Notes: generated by a model not told the origin, from the sequence alone. A DNA stretch of 47,500 nt from Symbiodinium natans (GCA_905221605.1 CAJNDS010002269.1:1-47500); one strand, 5' to 3'. Positions 20,454 to 31,212 are shown, numbered from the stretch's first letter. Program-made: numbers and translations.

Positions 20454-21578
20454 TCACACATGCGGGACACCTAGATCACATGCATTTTGCGGAGTAAGAA
20501 ATATCTGCAGTAAGGGCACATCCAGCGCCTTGGCCTTCAGTGAAGGGATGCCTTCATGTGTGATTGCTTGATCGGCTGCCTCGTGGCTGCTGCCACCAAC
20601 TGCTTTGCATTTCTGCTGGTCACCGAAGGGGGCCAGCGGACTGGGCATCTCACCTTCGGCAACGTCTGTGCAAAATGCGGCTGGCCCACATTTGTCGTCG
20701 TCGGAGTTGTAGACGCAACGGTGAAGGCAAAGGCTTTCACTGCTCAGGCAGGAGCTCTGGCCCAGCATGGCGTCCAACAAGAGCATGAGATCACGACCGG
20801 GAGCTTCCGAGGGCGGGGTCCTATGCCCTGCGACTTCTGCATGGAAGTCGGAAGGCGTTTCTTCCGATGCCAGGCTTACCTCTTCGATATCGATGCTGGT
20901 CTGAACTCCCTTGTAGAAGTAGTAAGGCTTCTCGAAGCCCTTTTGATAGACAGGGTAACCGGCATAGCGCCAAGACATGGTGCTGCCGGTAGTGACGCCG
21001 ATGATGGGGTTCATCTCTGTGCGGATCCAGAGGATCTCGTCCCTGTCATACTTGCTCGGGCCCCAAAAACCGCCCTCTAAGGCTTGCCACCCCGAGATGC
21101 CGACAACGGCCATGCTCTTCATTTCCTTGGTCATGACGACGGCATCCGGCATGATGCGATACTTCTTGTCCATCCCGGTGACCTCCACATACTTGGCCGT
21201 GTGCCGACTGTGCCGATTCCCGGCCATGCCCCGGCCACCCTTCCCCGCCCTCCCCTTCCCTCCCCTGCTCTCCCCTGCCGAATCAATACCGTCGTCAGCA
21301 TCTGCATAACTAAAGGTGATTGTGGCATTTGTCCATGTTAGGCTTCGCAGAAACGGATCTTCTTTTCCTCTCGCCCACATCGTCTGCAGGGAGAACGAAC
21401 CGCTCTCTTCCACGCCAGCCACATACTCATGAAACTTGGTGCTCTGCTCCATACGGTTGGCGGCCACAGACACCATCTGTGCGGTGTTGTACCCATGTCT
21501 GGCTGCAGAGACATCGTGAACAGCCAGCATGAAGATGAAGGCCAACGCGAGGTTCTGTCGTGTGGAAGGCCGCATCAT
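20454..21578 (-). CDS. Secreted or lumenal protein, 5' part of a minus-strand gene, unknown family
   Basis: An open frame of 374 codons from an ATG at 21576-21578, far longer than chance. I chose this ATG because an N-terminal signal peptide follows at once (residues 1-25: charged MMRPSTRQ, hydrophobic core LALAFIFMLAV, cleavage-like VSA|ARHG). A CTCCAG lies a few bases upstream and could be a trans- or cis-splice acceptor. Residues 84-86 form an N-glycosylation sequon (NAT). Residues 102-121 are Gly/Arg/Lys-rich and encoded by a purine-rich patch that might be a retained intron. Next come DEILWIRTEMNPIIG and an aromatic stretch WRYAGYPVY..KPYYFYKG. Residues 277-324 hold six cysteines, suggesting disulfides. 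The frame ends at TGA 20454-20456, but coding character continues downstream, so the true exon probably ends earlier. I do not recognise the family. Confidence 0.7.
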   Translation of the reverse strand: MMRPSTRQNLALAFIFMLAVHDVSAARHGYNTAQMVSVAANRMEQSTKFHEYVAGVEESGSFSLQTMWARGKEDPFLRSLTWTNATITFSYADADDGIDSAGESRGGKGRAGKGGRGMAGNRHSRHTAKYVEVTGMDKKYRIMPDAVVMTKEMKSMAVVGISGWQALEGGFWGPSKYDRDEILWIRTEMNPIIGVTTGSTMSWRYAGYPVYQKGFEKPYYFYKGVQTSIDIEEVSLASEETPSDFHAEVAGHRTPPSEAPGRDLMLLLDAMLGQSSCLSSESLCLHRCVYNSDDDKCGPAAFCTDVAEGEMPSPLAPFGDQQKCKAVGGSSHEAADQAITHEGIPSLKAKALDVPLLQIFLTPQNACDLGVPHV

Positions 21579-21605
21579 CGCAGCCGGTCTGGAGATAACA
21601 GTCAA

Positions 21606-22150
21606 CTAGCTGTGAACTACAGCTGTTTTGTGAACTCTTGGAGCCGAGATACCGAAGATGCAAACAGCCCTCGAAACACAAAGCTTCCGGTTGCTTCAGC
21701 TCTCCATTCAGAATCGCATCGAACACATCATGTTCATGTTGAGGCAGCTTCGCGCCTTTTCTCTGCAACAAGCTACTTGAGCTTGTACTGGAACTTGTCG
21801 TCGTAGGCAGCGTGCAGCAGCTACTCGATTTGTATGGCCGCCGTGCAGCACTTCTTCATGTGATTGTCGCACTCTCAACATCCCATCGCACCATGCAGTC
21901 ATCATGCCTGCATGTGCCATCGCTTAAAAGTAGTTGCAGGCGACGGGATACCCACGCAAGATGAATTTGGTGAAGCGTGATTCCCGGGAAATGCATCGGC
22001 TGGCATATTTTTTGCAGGAAGTCTCGCCAGTGCCGACGAGAGTGAGGACTTTGTGAGTCTCACTTCCAAACTTCGAGCCTGCATGGAATGCGAAGGTCTC
22101 CTGCCCAACTCCACCTTGGACGTTTCGGCCAAGCCTTGGCTTCGCAATAC
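21606..22150. other. Upstream region of the secreted-protein gene
   Basis: This is the 5' flank of the minus-strand gene starting at 21578. Minus frames of 70-114 codons overlap and are within chance; one ends with a Met/Asn-rich run. No TATA-like box was recognised. Confidence 0.4.
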
Positions 22151-23075
22151 TTCAGGGTTTAGGGTTTAGGGTTTAATGCTACAAAGCCTTCAAGAGCGGT
22201 CTTGCACAGCCCAAGCGCAGCGATTTCTCCTACTGCAAACTCCCAAAACCTGAACCCTGCAAACCCTGAAAAGCCCTTACCCAACTCTGTAAGCCCCTAA
22301 GTAATTACCCCAAAACCTGAACCTAAAACCCTAAACCCTAAAGCTTAAACCCCAAACCCCCTACACCAGACTAAACCCTCACTCGCGCGAGCCCCAAGAC
22401 TTCCAGGGTTTCGGGGCTGGTTTCGGGATTCTCTTGCCTAGGCCCGAAACCCTTTTCAGGGCTTGAGGGTGTTTTCGGGTATTTTGGGAGTTTAGGGTAG
22501 GGCTGAGGGAGCTTGATGGAAAGGATCGAGGCGCGTCCTTTTTGTTTGCAGCCGAGGGGTGGAGAGCTTAGAGTTTGATACTTCGGGTTGAAGGGCTGAA
22601 CCTCTCAGCCCTTCTGGGAGCTCTGCAGAAGCCTTTTCCATTAGACCCTCGATACCCTAAAACCTAAACGTCCTCAACCCTAAACTCACAGGGCTCCGGG
22701 TCTAGGGTTTAGTTTGATGGAACTCAAACCCCTCGCGGGCTGGCCTTAGGATTTAGGATGTTCGATGCCCCCTATTTCCTAAACCCTCAACCCTCAACCC
22801 TCAAGCCCCTACGGTAGGCCTCCTTTCAGACCCTGAGTCCCAACCCTCCTGCGGACAGCTGGGCTCCCACACCAGTGATCGAAACGGCGCCGCGCAAAGA
22901 GGAGAGCGCACGGGTGGAAAGAGCTGCCACATGCCCACCTGAGCCCAGAATGGTTTGAGGGTTCTTGGGTGTTTTGGGGGTGTGTTTAGGGGTTTTTTGG
23001 GTCTAAGGGTTTCGGGCTTTAAGGATTCGATTCGGCGGCAGCTTCCCCTGACAAAAAGGGAGGTATGATGAGCTG
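22151..23075. repeat. Decayed telomere-like region
   Basis: GGGTTTAGGGTTTAGGGTTTA at 22154-22174 is G-rich; AACCCTAAACCCTAAAG near 22325-22345 is C-rich. Between and beyond them are many diverged forms (CCCTCAACCCTCAACCCT near 22780-22800, GGGTTTCGGG). No gene is seen. Orientation switches several times. Confidence 0.65.
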
Positions 23076-23243
23076 TGCAGGGCTCACTCTTTTACTGTTC
23101 ATATGCAAGTTCCAAGGTCTGGCTTATCCCAAAGATTCTCCAGAACTGGCTTTGCTGGACTCTTGCCGGCGGAGTTGTCTGCGGGAAGAAGGGTAACCTG
23201 TGGGTGTTGACGGGGGATCCTCATACGCAAGAGGCTAAAAAGG

Positions 23244-23274
23244 TCCCTAAACCCTAAACCCTAAACCCTAAAAA
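23244..23274 (+). repeat. Interstitial (CCCTAAA)n, about 4 units
   Basis: A perfect heptamer run ending in CCCTAAAAAGGGC, C-rich orientation on the plus strand. It directly borders a minus-strand exon candidate. Confidence 0.92.
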
Positions 23275-23284
23275 GGGCTACCTG

Positions 23285-23593
23285 CTCAAGCCGTGCCGAT
23301 GCCTCAATGTTGGAGGCGTGGTGTCCTTGCGAAGCTACACACCGAGCCAAAAGAGATTTGCTTCTAGCAGACGCCAAAACATAGCCAAGCATTAAACATG
23401 TTAAGCTTTCTTTTTCAGCGCCAATATGCCAGTGTAGACCCCAAAAAGTGAGAGACCATGGGGACACGAAAGATTCGCATTTCGCGAGCCCAGACACAGA
23501 AAAGCGGCACGAGTGTCGTCCAAAATGCGAGCAAGCCTCAAGGTCCGTGCGCCGGCCGCAGGCCGCGCGGCCCCCGCGGCCCCCGCGACTCAC
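23285..23593 (-). CDS. Candidate exon, unrecognised
   Basis: The minus frame of about 100 codons reads LTFWGLHWHIGAEKESLTCL, MLGYVLASARSKSLLARCVA and HHASNIEASARLEQ. A textbook donor CAG|GTAGCC follows CTTGAGCAG near 23286, immediately before the telomere-like array. No plus frame competes over most of its length. The start and family are unknown. Confidence 0.42.
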
Positions 23594-23949
23594 CCCCTCT
23601 TGCCCCTGAACGCTGGAACGCTTAGTGAGCCTTAGTCTTGACTGTTTCGGAAAAATACATGCCAGCTAAGTAACAAAGCGACCCAGACCAGTGTATGCAA
23701 GCTGTTGTGCAAATATCCTCGGTTCGACACAGGGGCCAGAGTCGATGGGGCAGCGGCGGGATTGAACACAAAATCAAAGTATTCCTATTGGCATGGCGCG
23801 TATGGACAACAGGTATCAGTCAGACGCACACACACACACACACAAGTCCGACGAACAGCAGCGGCATGGAGGAGAACCACAACTTCGACTGCCAAATTTC
23901 AAGTTTCCTGCCGACTACTGAGAAAATCTGCGAAGGAACAAAACAGGAA

Positions 23950-23956
<7 letters not shown>

Positions 23957-23983
<27 letters not shown>
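23957..23983. repeat. (GA)n microsatellite
   Basis: About 13 GA dinucleotides. A short CA run lies 110 bases upstream (23828-23844). Confidence 0.93.
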
Positions 23984-23999
23984 TGAGACAGAGAGACCG

Positions 24000-24242
24000 A
24001 TGGTGAGGGAGGAAAGGAAGCACCGAGGACAGGACCACTCCTTTGACATATTCGTGTATGGGCATGCATCACGAATGGCAGCAGTGCCGCTGCATGACAA
24101 GTTTGAGTTTCCGCAACACTCAAAACCTGATTCAACACTCAGGGGACGCAGACGTGCTCTAGGCTTCCTTCTTAAGCGTGATGTCGAATTCCGATTGTTG
24201 AGTCTCGAAAGCAGGCACGCTTCTCAGTTTGCGAAGATGTGA
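24000..24242 (+). CDS. Candidate terminal exon, unrecognised
   Basis: The plus frame reads VYGHASRMAAVPLHDKFEF and GRRRALGFLLKRDVEFRLL then SRHASQFAKM before a TGA (24240-24242). An upstream plus segment (23740-23810, reads DGAAAGLNTKSKYSYWHGAY with a CAG|GTATCAG donor) could be an earlier exon, with the CA and GA repeats in between. No family assigned. Confidence 0.35.
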   Translation: MVREERKHRGQDHSFDIFVYGHASRMAAVPLHDKFEFPQHSKPDSTLRGRRRALGFLLKRDVEFRLLSLESRHASQFAKM

Positions 24243-24420
24243 CACTTCGCTGCCCGAAAGAGGGCCCACATATGAGCACGTTGCAGGCCCTGGGCTGATG
24301 ACCTCTACCTCTACGGCTTAGCAGAGCGACTTAATGAACTGCCTGGGTGCGGTTTAGGGGAAAGTTTGGTTTAGGCTGCAGAGTTTGCCCTGATCCCTGC
24401 CTCCTGCCGCTTGTCTGTGC

Positions 24421-24535
24421 AGCGATCCTGCGGCTGCCATCTAAGTCTACTGATGCCGAGGAAGCCGATGACTCTCCCTGCAAAAGCCGTAAGGTGCCAT
24501 CCTCCCTCAGAAGCCCTGAAACCATGCCGGGGTAG
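24421..24535 (+). CDS. Candidate exon after a strong acceptor
   Basis: The plus strand has a pyrimidine tract ending in gcttgtctgtgcag (24407-24420), the best acceptor-like site I see in the window. Then comes ILRLPSKSTDAEEADDSPCK with a possible donor AAG|GTGCC near 24492, or continuation to a TAG at 24533. The minus strand is also open (64 codons). Confidence 0.33.
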
Positions 24536-25109
24536 CTGGAACTCCAGGGTGTTTCACTAGAGTTCAGAGAGCACTTGATGGGTACTTCTCAGTAGGGTTT
24601 CCTCTCAAGTCCCCCAAACAAGGATAAAAGAAGATAGAGCCGACAGAGCCACGGTTCCCGACTTATAGTCCCAGTGGGGGGGGGATTCTGCATAGAGTGG
24701 AGGGTGTCTCTGGAGAATCTCGGGCCCCAGCCCCCCTAGACATTGGGATCCTGTTGGGATCCTTTTGGTCAGGTGGGGAGAAGGCTTCGCTTCTGCGCTG
24801 CCCAGCAGCTGAGGCACAGCCTCGGAACGGATCTCACAACAACCCAAAGCACTCTAAGCCATAAGTCCATAAACCCCAATTTAGGCCCAAATTAACCTCC
24901 CCTTCAGCACCTACAGTGTCGAAAAATGTAGGATTAAGTGTTCAGGCTGCGGCTTGAAGAACGCTTGGCTACGAGTAATTGCCAGCAGGCTCAGGCTACC
25001 AGTTCTATCCCAGGAGCAGCGCCGCAAACCCAAAACTGTCTAAAATATCAACCCCAGGCCCAAAACCAAGACATTCTTCCTTAAACCCGAAACCCTAAAG
25101 CCGCCCCGG

Positions 25110-25127
25110 CCCCCCCCCCCCCCCCCC
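25110..25127. repeat. Poly-C run, 18 bases
   Basis: Uninterrupted C18 inside C-rich DNA, 155 bases before a telomere-like array. Confidence 0.9.
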
Positions 25128-25282
25128 GCCCTTGCAGTTTTTCTGCTTCGCAAGGAGCCAGGGCCCGCCCGGCGCGCCGATGCTGCGCAGCGCCGAGCGC
25201 CCCGGGTGCACGGGCGCAGAGCACTGCCTTTTCTGCGCTGCAGGGTTGAGGGCGGGTAGCCGTTTCAGTCGGGTTTGAGGAT

Positions 25283-25329
25283 AAACCCTAAACCCTAAAC
25301 CCTAAACCCTAAACCCTAAACCCTAAACC
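25283..25329 (+). repeat. Interstitial (CCCTAAA)n, 6-7 perfect units
   Basis: One of the cleanest telomere-type arrays in the window, uninterrupted CCCTAAA heptamers followed by CCGGG. The perfect units suggest a younger insertion than the decayed arrays. Confidence 0.95.
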
Positions 25330-25449
25330 GGGTTGTAGGGCCTTAGGGTTGGGTGTTTTGTGAGTGGGTCTCTGCGCTGAGGGTTCCGGAGCTTCGGGGT
25401 TCTTCCAACCCATTCGACCCCAGTCTGGGGTGCAGGGGGGGGGAGCTCA

Positions 25450-25640
25450 TGGAAACCCCCAAAGCAACCCTAAACTCTATAGCTGCACGGAGGCTTGTAA
25501 GCCAAATTGATAAATCCATTCCGAGAGCGCTCCCGGACAAGGAGGGGATCGACATTTTGGGTTTAGGTCCCTTTGTTGCATTGACCCCCTATAAAAAATG
25601 GCACCTTCTAAAAGGACCCCTAAAAGACCCAGCCCGAATT
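25450..25640 (+). CDS. Weak candidate exon
   Basis: The plus frame reads ATLNSIAARRLVSQIDKSIP then RALPDKEGIDILGLGPF. It lies in a 96-codon open frame (25353-25643), within chance. The flanking DNA has ACCCCTAAAAG-type debris. Confidence 0.25.
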
Positions 25641-25644
25641 TAGG

Positions 25645-26520
25645 CGGGGTAATTCAGAGAACTACTCATTTAGAGAAATGGCCATGTGAATGGAGCACCA
25701 ACTGCCCGAAACCCTGACAATATCTTCTCGACACCCTCTCCGCCGCGGTGCGCGCAGCAGATGCGGCCCTCTGGGGCGGCTAGGTGTCGGCACAGCTCTT
25801 GGCCTTGGCATACTTGGAAGGCATTCTTGGTGAATAGGAGAGTCGCAATAGGAAGGATATGTGAGCTGCCGGCGTTTTTTTTTTTGAAATTTCAATGCAG
25901 TTATTGGGCTTTAGGGTTCCAGGTTAGACGCATGCGGCTCATGGGGTTGCCCTCCACATTGGTTCTGGTGCCGGTACAGACTGATGCATGATTGGGTCGC
26001 TTGGGCATCGGGTCAAAACACTTAGTGCTTGTCATGAGAAGTTTCATGTGGCCAAGCCCCTGATCCTAAGAATAAGATCACCCTTAATATAAGGGGCCCG
26101 TCAAACTGACCAGTGAAGGCATGTGCTCAATTCTCCAAATTATGATCCGGCCATTTCGGAATTCCAATATGATGCGGCGCCTTCTCTTCAGAGCACCCTT
26201 CAAAGGGCTTGGCAGAGTGGGGGGATGGGGTTTGGGGTTAAGGGTGCTGGGGGCTTCGGGGATTAGGGCTTTGGAGTTCTGATAGGATGACTCCTAAAAG
26301 CCCTAAACCACGAATCCATCAGTATTTTGAGATTCAGATTGGGATGTTCACCTTATACTAACAGTCTTTCGAAGGGATTCTAGTACCCCCAATTCTAACC
26401 CTATTAAGGGGTTCTGCCATCCAAGGCGCCCCGGGGAGACAAGCGCTGAATCTGATCCAGAGAGGCGGCACCCTGGTGGTAGCACCAGTAGCAAGTTCCG
26501 AAGAACCTTGGGTTTCAGGA
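25645..26520. other. No firm gene
   Basis: A minus frame at 25662-25895 is Arg/Pro-rich; the plus strand is also open. A T10 run lies near 25875. A GGGTTTGGGGTT-type patch lies near 26225-26270. Nothing else can be supported. Confidence 0.35.
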
Positions 26521-26522
26521 TT

Positions 26523-26820
26523 TGGGGAATTGTGCGGTTCTGTAGCTTATAATTTTTTGAAAACAGTGTTCGAGTTTTGGGGTCACGGTCGAGTGGCTGC
26601 AAGGGGGCAATGGCGTGCTTAAATAACCTGATGAACCAAGTAGATCGTGAACCCCTGAAAAACTAGATCCTGACGCGTCTGAAACAAACTTAGCCTCAAC
26701 AAACGTCAAAAGACCCTGCCTCAAGCAAGAATCCATAAAGAACTTCCTTGACGCCCCAAGTGAAGGAGCCATTCTTCGCCCTTGCAAGCTCAGAGTCCCA
26801 ATTTTGGGGAACGGTGCCAC
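26523..26820 (-). CDS. Candidate exon, unrecognised
   Basis: The minus frame of about 100 codons reads APFPKIGTLSLQGRRMAPSL, KFFMDSCLRQGLLTFVEAKF and GSSFSGVHDLLGSSGYL. No competing plus frame. Within chance length. No family assigned. Confidence 0.32.
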
Positions 26821-27092
26821 GTCTTTGTGCTCACCCTACGGAAGCAAGCTGTAAAAAACTTTAGCGTCTGCTACAAGCGCTACTACAGGTGCTACTCAAG
26901 CGCCCCAGAGCAGGGGAGTGCAGGCTCGAATCTGCCCTCGAGGGGATTCAGCCGGTGACTTTGGAAGTGATAAGTATATGGGGCTCATTTTCAGCATCCC
27001 GACATGGTTGTAAACCAGCTATAGCGGCATATGGCGATAGTCACCTTCTTTATACCCTCCATTTGCAACTACCCACAACTTCAAGCAAGTCT

Positions 27093-27386
27093 TCACGATT
27101 GCGTGTTTCGAAGCCGTGCTCGCCCTGTGTGAGCTCGCAAGAAGCTTAGGGCTGCGGGTTTTGGTTGCCTTGTTGCTGCTTCATGCTGGGTATGTCTAAG
27201 TACTATAGCTAAGAGTAATTGTATTAACAACTCTGATAATCCCGTCAAGCCGTCGTGATCCGTCGTGTATAAAACATCTTCTTCTCCAGTCCTGGGATGC
27301 CTCCAAACGCGCCACAAATCGCCCAAAACCCTCCTTTTAGGGCCCTTTTTCCTGACACACCCCCCCCCTGCAAATCTCAAAAGCAC
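27093..27386 (-). CDS. Candidate exon, unrecognised
   Basis: The minus frame reads GEEDVLYTTDHDGLTGLSEL then LIQLLLAIVLRHTQHEAATR. It contains a short hydrophobic stretch (LLIQLLLAIVL). A plus frame (26889-27149) overlaps its 3' half. Within chance length. Confidence 0.3.
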   Translation of the reverse strand: MLLRFAGGGCVRKKGPKRRVLGDLWRVWRHPRTGEEDVLYTTDHDGLTGLSELLIQLLLAIVLRHTQHEAATRQPKPAALSFLRAHTGRARLRNTQS

Positions 27387-27491
27387 CCAAGTCCTTCAGG
27401 AGTCTTGCGGACAGAAGGCGGGATGCTTCCACCATCCTCTTTGGTAGGGTGGGTGTGTGTGTGTGTGTGGGGTTGTAAGGCCTCACGCAGT

Positions 27492-27835
27492 TCATGTACA
27501 AGCAGGGTTCATGGCTTGTAGAGCCTCAATGGTGGGAGTGTTATGAGCCCAAGAACCCCTGCGCTTCACCGTGAACCTGCAGGTCGGAGCTGGGTTTGGA
27601 GGCCTGATTTTCAAGGCTTCTGGGCCTTTGTTTTGGTTTCTTGGAGGATCGCTCCGGTTCTGAGCGTCAGGAACCGCGCGAACCGTGAACTGAGTCGCCT
27701 GAACCATTCCAGCTAGGAACCGCAGGCGCAAGTACACAACAACATTTGGACGTACGCTAAGGCGCTCTAGACCTGTGCAAGAAACCGCGGCAAAGGCCCA
27801 CTCCTTCAGCACGTCCTCGCTATAGGACGGCCCAG
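27492..27835 (-). CDS. Candidate exon, unrecognised
   Basis: The minus frame reads GPSYSEDVLKEWAFAAVSCT, LSVRPNVVVYLRLRFLAGMV and TIEALQAMNPACT, ending at TGA (27492-27494). There are about 115 open codons and no plus-strand competitor. The composition is globular-protein-like and basic. Within chance length, but it is one of several same-strand frames between 25.6 and 29.2 kb that may belong to one gene. Confidence 0.38.
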
Positions 27836-28059
27836 CATAGTGGACCTGAAGTTTTCAGTTGGCAAGGAGTCTTCTACCTCAGAGTTTCCCAAGTCACCCA
27901 CAACGAAGCTTGAAAATTCACGCGCTGCCCTAGGGCCCGGAAACGCCAGAAGACGATGGTTCTGGGTTAGACGCCCGTGTTTTCCAGTTTACTGTAGAGG
28001 GGGTTCGAAAACAATCGACTCAAGCAAGAAAGACGTCTGTGGACTGAGAATGGCGCAGG

Positions 28060-28400
28060 TAGTCTCTCTTCCTGCTCCCTTTGTCTCTTTCCTTGTCCCC
28101 TTCTTCCCCCTTCCTGTCTCCTGATGGAACCAGAGCCGGATCGGTGGCCCACGCTCCTTTCCTGTCACCCTCCTCTTGTCTCTCCAGTGATGGATCGGTG
28201 GTCCGCAAGCCTCCTGTCTTCCCTGTTGCCTCGGTGTCTCCAGATTCCATCTTGTCTCCCTTCCTGTCACTAAGCTTTTGGAGCCAGATCCGTGGGCGTG
28301 CCCCTGCCTCCCCCTTGTCTCCCGTTTTGTATCGCGGCTTTGTCTCCCTTCTGGTGCCAGAGCCGGGTCGGCGTGGACGAGATTTGTCTCCCGTTCTTTT
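28060..28400. repeat. Degenerate tandem repeat, about 60-90 bp units
   Basis: CTTGTCTCCC and TTCCTGTC pyrimidine blocks alternate with a core resembling CCAGAGCCGGATCGGTGG, found near 28129, 28190, 28280 and 28353. The minus strand of the array encodes charged GDRKG- and TGDK-like repeats in open frames of about 145 codons. I regard these as repeat-driven, though a repeat protein is not excluded. Confidence 0.6.
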
Positions 28401-28559
28401 GGAACCTCCCTTGAGCTCACTTCGGCATCGCTCTAACCACAGAACTCTCAAAAACACAAACCCCAAAACCTAAACCCGAAGCACGTGCACTTGAAGGAGG
28501 ATCATGAAAGCTGCATTCAGCTTCGCACACTCACGTGCTTTGCAGGTCAAGGGTGGACG

Positions 28560-28835
28560 TTAGAGCGCTGAAGCTCCAAAACTCTCAAGGCTGTTCGGCA
28601 ACTCTCTCCACCGGAGTTTGAGAAGTAGCTGTTCTAGCTGCGACCCCCTGAGCACCGAATCCCTTCGAGATGACATGCTCCAAGAAAAAGGACCGGAAAG
28701 GTGTACCCCTTGCCCAACAGAAGGTCCAAAGAACCTTATTTGGGCTGTAGTTTGGGGAGGGCAGGAAAGTCCTAAACTCTGAATGCTATAGCCGCAAAGT
28801 GCCAAACCCGAAACTAGGATCCCATCATCTTGCAA
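28560..28835 (-). CDS. Candidate exon, unrecognised
   Basis: The minus frame reads PSVGQGVHLSGPFSWSMSSR then RDSVLRGSQLEQLLLKLRWR and ends at TAA (28560-28562). No strong competitor. It lies on the same strand as its neighbours at 27492-27835 and 28877-29200. No family assigned. Confidence 0.35.
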   Translation of the reverse strand: MQDDGILVSGLALCGYSIQSLGLSCPPQTTAQIRFFGPSVGQGVHLSGPFSWSMSSRRDSVLRGSQLEQLLLKLRWRELPNSLESFGASAL

Positions 28836-28876
28836 TCTAGACCAATGAGTAACCTAGGAATGGTGCCCATTTTGGT

Positions 28877-29200
28877 TTAGGGTGGCTTTTCAGGGAACCT
28901 ACACCCGGGAATAAGGGCCCTATAGTAATTCGCCAAAGAACAGAAAGCATGGGGCGGGCAGCAGCCGATGTGTTCGCTGTGCCTCCGTGCCACACCTGGC
29001 TTCTGGGTGCAGTTTCCTAACGTACCATAACACCGTATGTTCCCTTGTTCTGGCAACTGAGGTTCAAGTTCCGAAGCCGCAGCTGCTTTTGCTCTAGTCC
29101 GCTGGGTGTTTCTCACCACACGGTTCTTCAGACTACGAAAACTGCTTTGTGCAACGTGCAAGCTCCCCATGTTTCGCAGTAGCCTTGGGATCCCCAACAA
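28877..29200 (-). CDS. 107-codon open frame, unrecognised
   Basis: The minus frame contains an internal ATG at about 29168-29170, reading MGSLHVAQSSFRSLKNRVVR, then RAKAAAASELEPQLPEQGN and a Cys/His-bearing stretch RRHSEHIGCCPPHAFCSLAN. If the ATG is the start, the basic Ser-rich N-terminus could be an organelle-targeting peptide (inference). Plus frames of 65-77 codons overlap its 5' end. Confidence 0.36.
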   Translation of the reverse strand: MLGIPRLLRNMGSLHVAQSSFRSLKNRVVRNTQRTRAKAAAASELEPQLPEQGNIRCYGTLGNCTQKPGVARRHSEHIGCCPPHAFCSLANYYRALIPGCRFPEKPP

Positions 29201-30469
29201 ACCCCAACCCGAAGTTCCAAACCCGAGATCCTGCCCTGCTTTGGGGTCCAGCGGCTTGCCGCTTCAGCTTGGGCTTTGGGTTTGCCGGATCAAGCCACCT
29301 TAAACTATTTCAAAAAACTTTCACTGGATTCTTACTAAAGAAGGAAACCCAAAATCTACAGTTCAACTTTTGGCGAAAGTAAGCGCAAAATTGAGAAGTG
29401 GATCCAACTCCGTGAAGGGAAAGCCCGAGAATCAACAAGAATCTTCAGCCAGATTTCGTTCTCTCCTGGGCGCCACCCTAAATAATCCCTGAACCCTACA
29501 CCCTGTAAAACCTAAACCCTGAAACCCTAAACCCGGAAGCTGGGCCAAGGCGCCCGCATGTCCATGATGATCGCTGACCCGGCCGGACAAAAAGCACGCG
29601 AGGTCGGCGGCTCCTCATCGCTTGGGCGTTTAGGGTTTCGGAGGTTTAGGGTTCAGTTAGAACATGGTTACGAGGGGATAACATTGGAACTATTTGGGCT
29701 CTTGCAGTGTGGAGTTCTACTAGGAGGTTCATGATGGACAGGTTTAGCCGGGGTTCGGGGTATCTACAAATATAGCTGGCTATCGCCTCACATATTTCGG
29801 GCTTTTAGAGCCTGCCTTATTCTGCCCATGAACCTTCAAGTAAGTCAAATGCCTGGGGTAGGTTTTGGGGCCCTACGAAAATCAAAAACACCGATTTGCC
29901 CACATGAACTTCAAGAGCTATTCTAATTCAACCCCAGATAAGCGTACTGTACTGTACCCCAAGGGACCCAGAACGCCAAAATTGAGGGCTTAGGATTGTG
30001 TTCAAGGTGGGGTGGGGGGGGGGGGGAGGGGGAGGGAGGTTGTTCTGGGGCTTTAGATAGGAACTCTCGTCCTAAAGCCCCGAGCTGTAGACTAAGGGTT
30101 AAGGCACAGTGGGCTTTTAGAGGTTTAGCGTTTGGGCCCACACCCCAAAGCCCGAAACCCTAAACTCCAAAGCCCCCCACAGTCCTGGGACGGTGGTGGC
30201 ACGTCCATCTGCGCCGTCAGCTTGTGTGTTCCCTTCGCGAAGCGCGGCGGCCCTGCCTTCCGGGATAGGGTGCGCTAAATTTAAGGTGTGCTACAGAGTT
30301 CCAAAGTGTACTGCAGCGTACCAGTTCCGGGCTTAGGGTTTCGGGTCAGGAGGATGTCCGAACTGGGCTGAAAAGGGCAGGTCGCACGACTTCTTCTTCC
30401 CCACCCTCGGTGTTAGGCCGTTAGATTCTTCGTCAACCATGCTCCTCGTCTTTTCGCCCTGCCAGGTCT

Positions 30470-30625
30470 CATTGAGTGCCCACCCCCCAAAGGTCCCGCC
30501 GAGGATGCCTTGGAGTGCAACTGTGCAAGCCCAGAGTCCCCGGAGTGCCGAATCCCGCCACGTATCCCTGGAGTGCCGACCCCGCAGAGAGACCCGCCGA
30601 GTATCCTTGGAGTACTCACTCTCTC
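30470..30625. repeat. Degenerate GGAGTGCCGA minisatellite
   Basis: GGAGTGC or GAGTGCCGA words recur near 30474, 30512, 30540, 30570 and 30610, separated by CCCGCCGAGGATGCC-like pieces. It resembles the GAGTGCCCA set at 142-290. Confidence 0.5.
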
Positions 30626-31212
30626 AGAGAAGCCCGCAAGAGTAGCGTGGGTTGTTGTTTACGAGCTTGACTGCGAAGTCTTCTTAACTTAAAGCTTGCG
30701 AGAATGCATTCTGCGCAGATGGGGGCCGTGAAGCATCCCCCTGCAGCAGCCAGCAGCAGACCGCACTCCTCAAGCCTCAAGATCCAACCTCCTTATAGCT
30801 CCTAAGAGCTATGTGAAGATTCATGGGTACTTTTCCGTGTGCTTCATGGCTTTAGGGGGTTACTTGAAGGTTCACAGGTAGTTTGCTGCAGCAGTGCTTT
30901 AAGCGTCCCAGGTTAACCCGCGGTAACTACAGCACGCTACAGCTACCCTACTTTGTACCCAGCTTTAGCTGCCCAAGTCTTAAACCCCAAGACAGGCAAC
31001 CGAAACCCAAAACCCGGAACCCTACATCTGAAATCAGAACATTTCCACAACCCTCAGGTCCGCTGGTGGGTCTTAAGCATGCAAGCGCATGTTCTCCTCA
31101 ACAGCCTGGGCAAAATAGGTATGCGTTTGTGCTAACAGGGCTTATATAAGAACTTGACCTTGAAGGGCCAGGTTTGCTGGGAGCCCTATCTCCATGAAAA
31201 GCCTCAGGGGTC

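Larger units (their letters stand above)
24540..25340. other. No firm gene; GC island and telomere-like array
   Basis: The tandem GTTGGGATCC-type words near 24740-24760 are a small duplication. A GC-rich stretch at 25165-25250 could be an exon or CpG-like island, but no frame stands out. The poly-C and heptamer arrays are listed separately. Confidence 0.4.
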
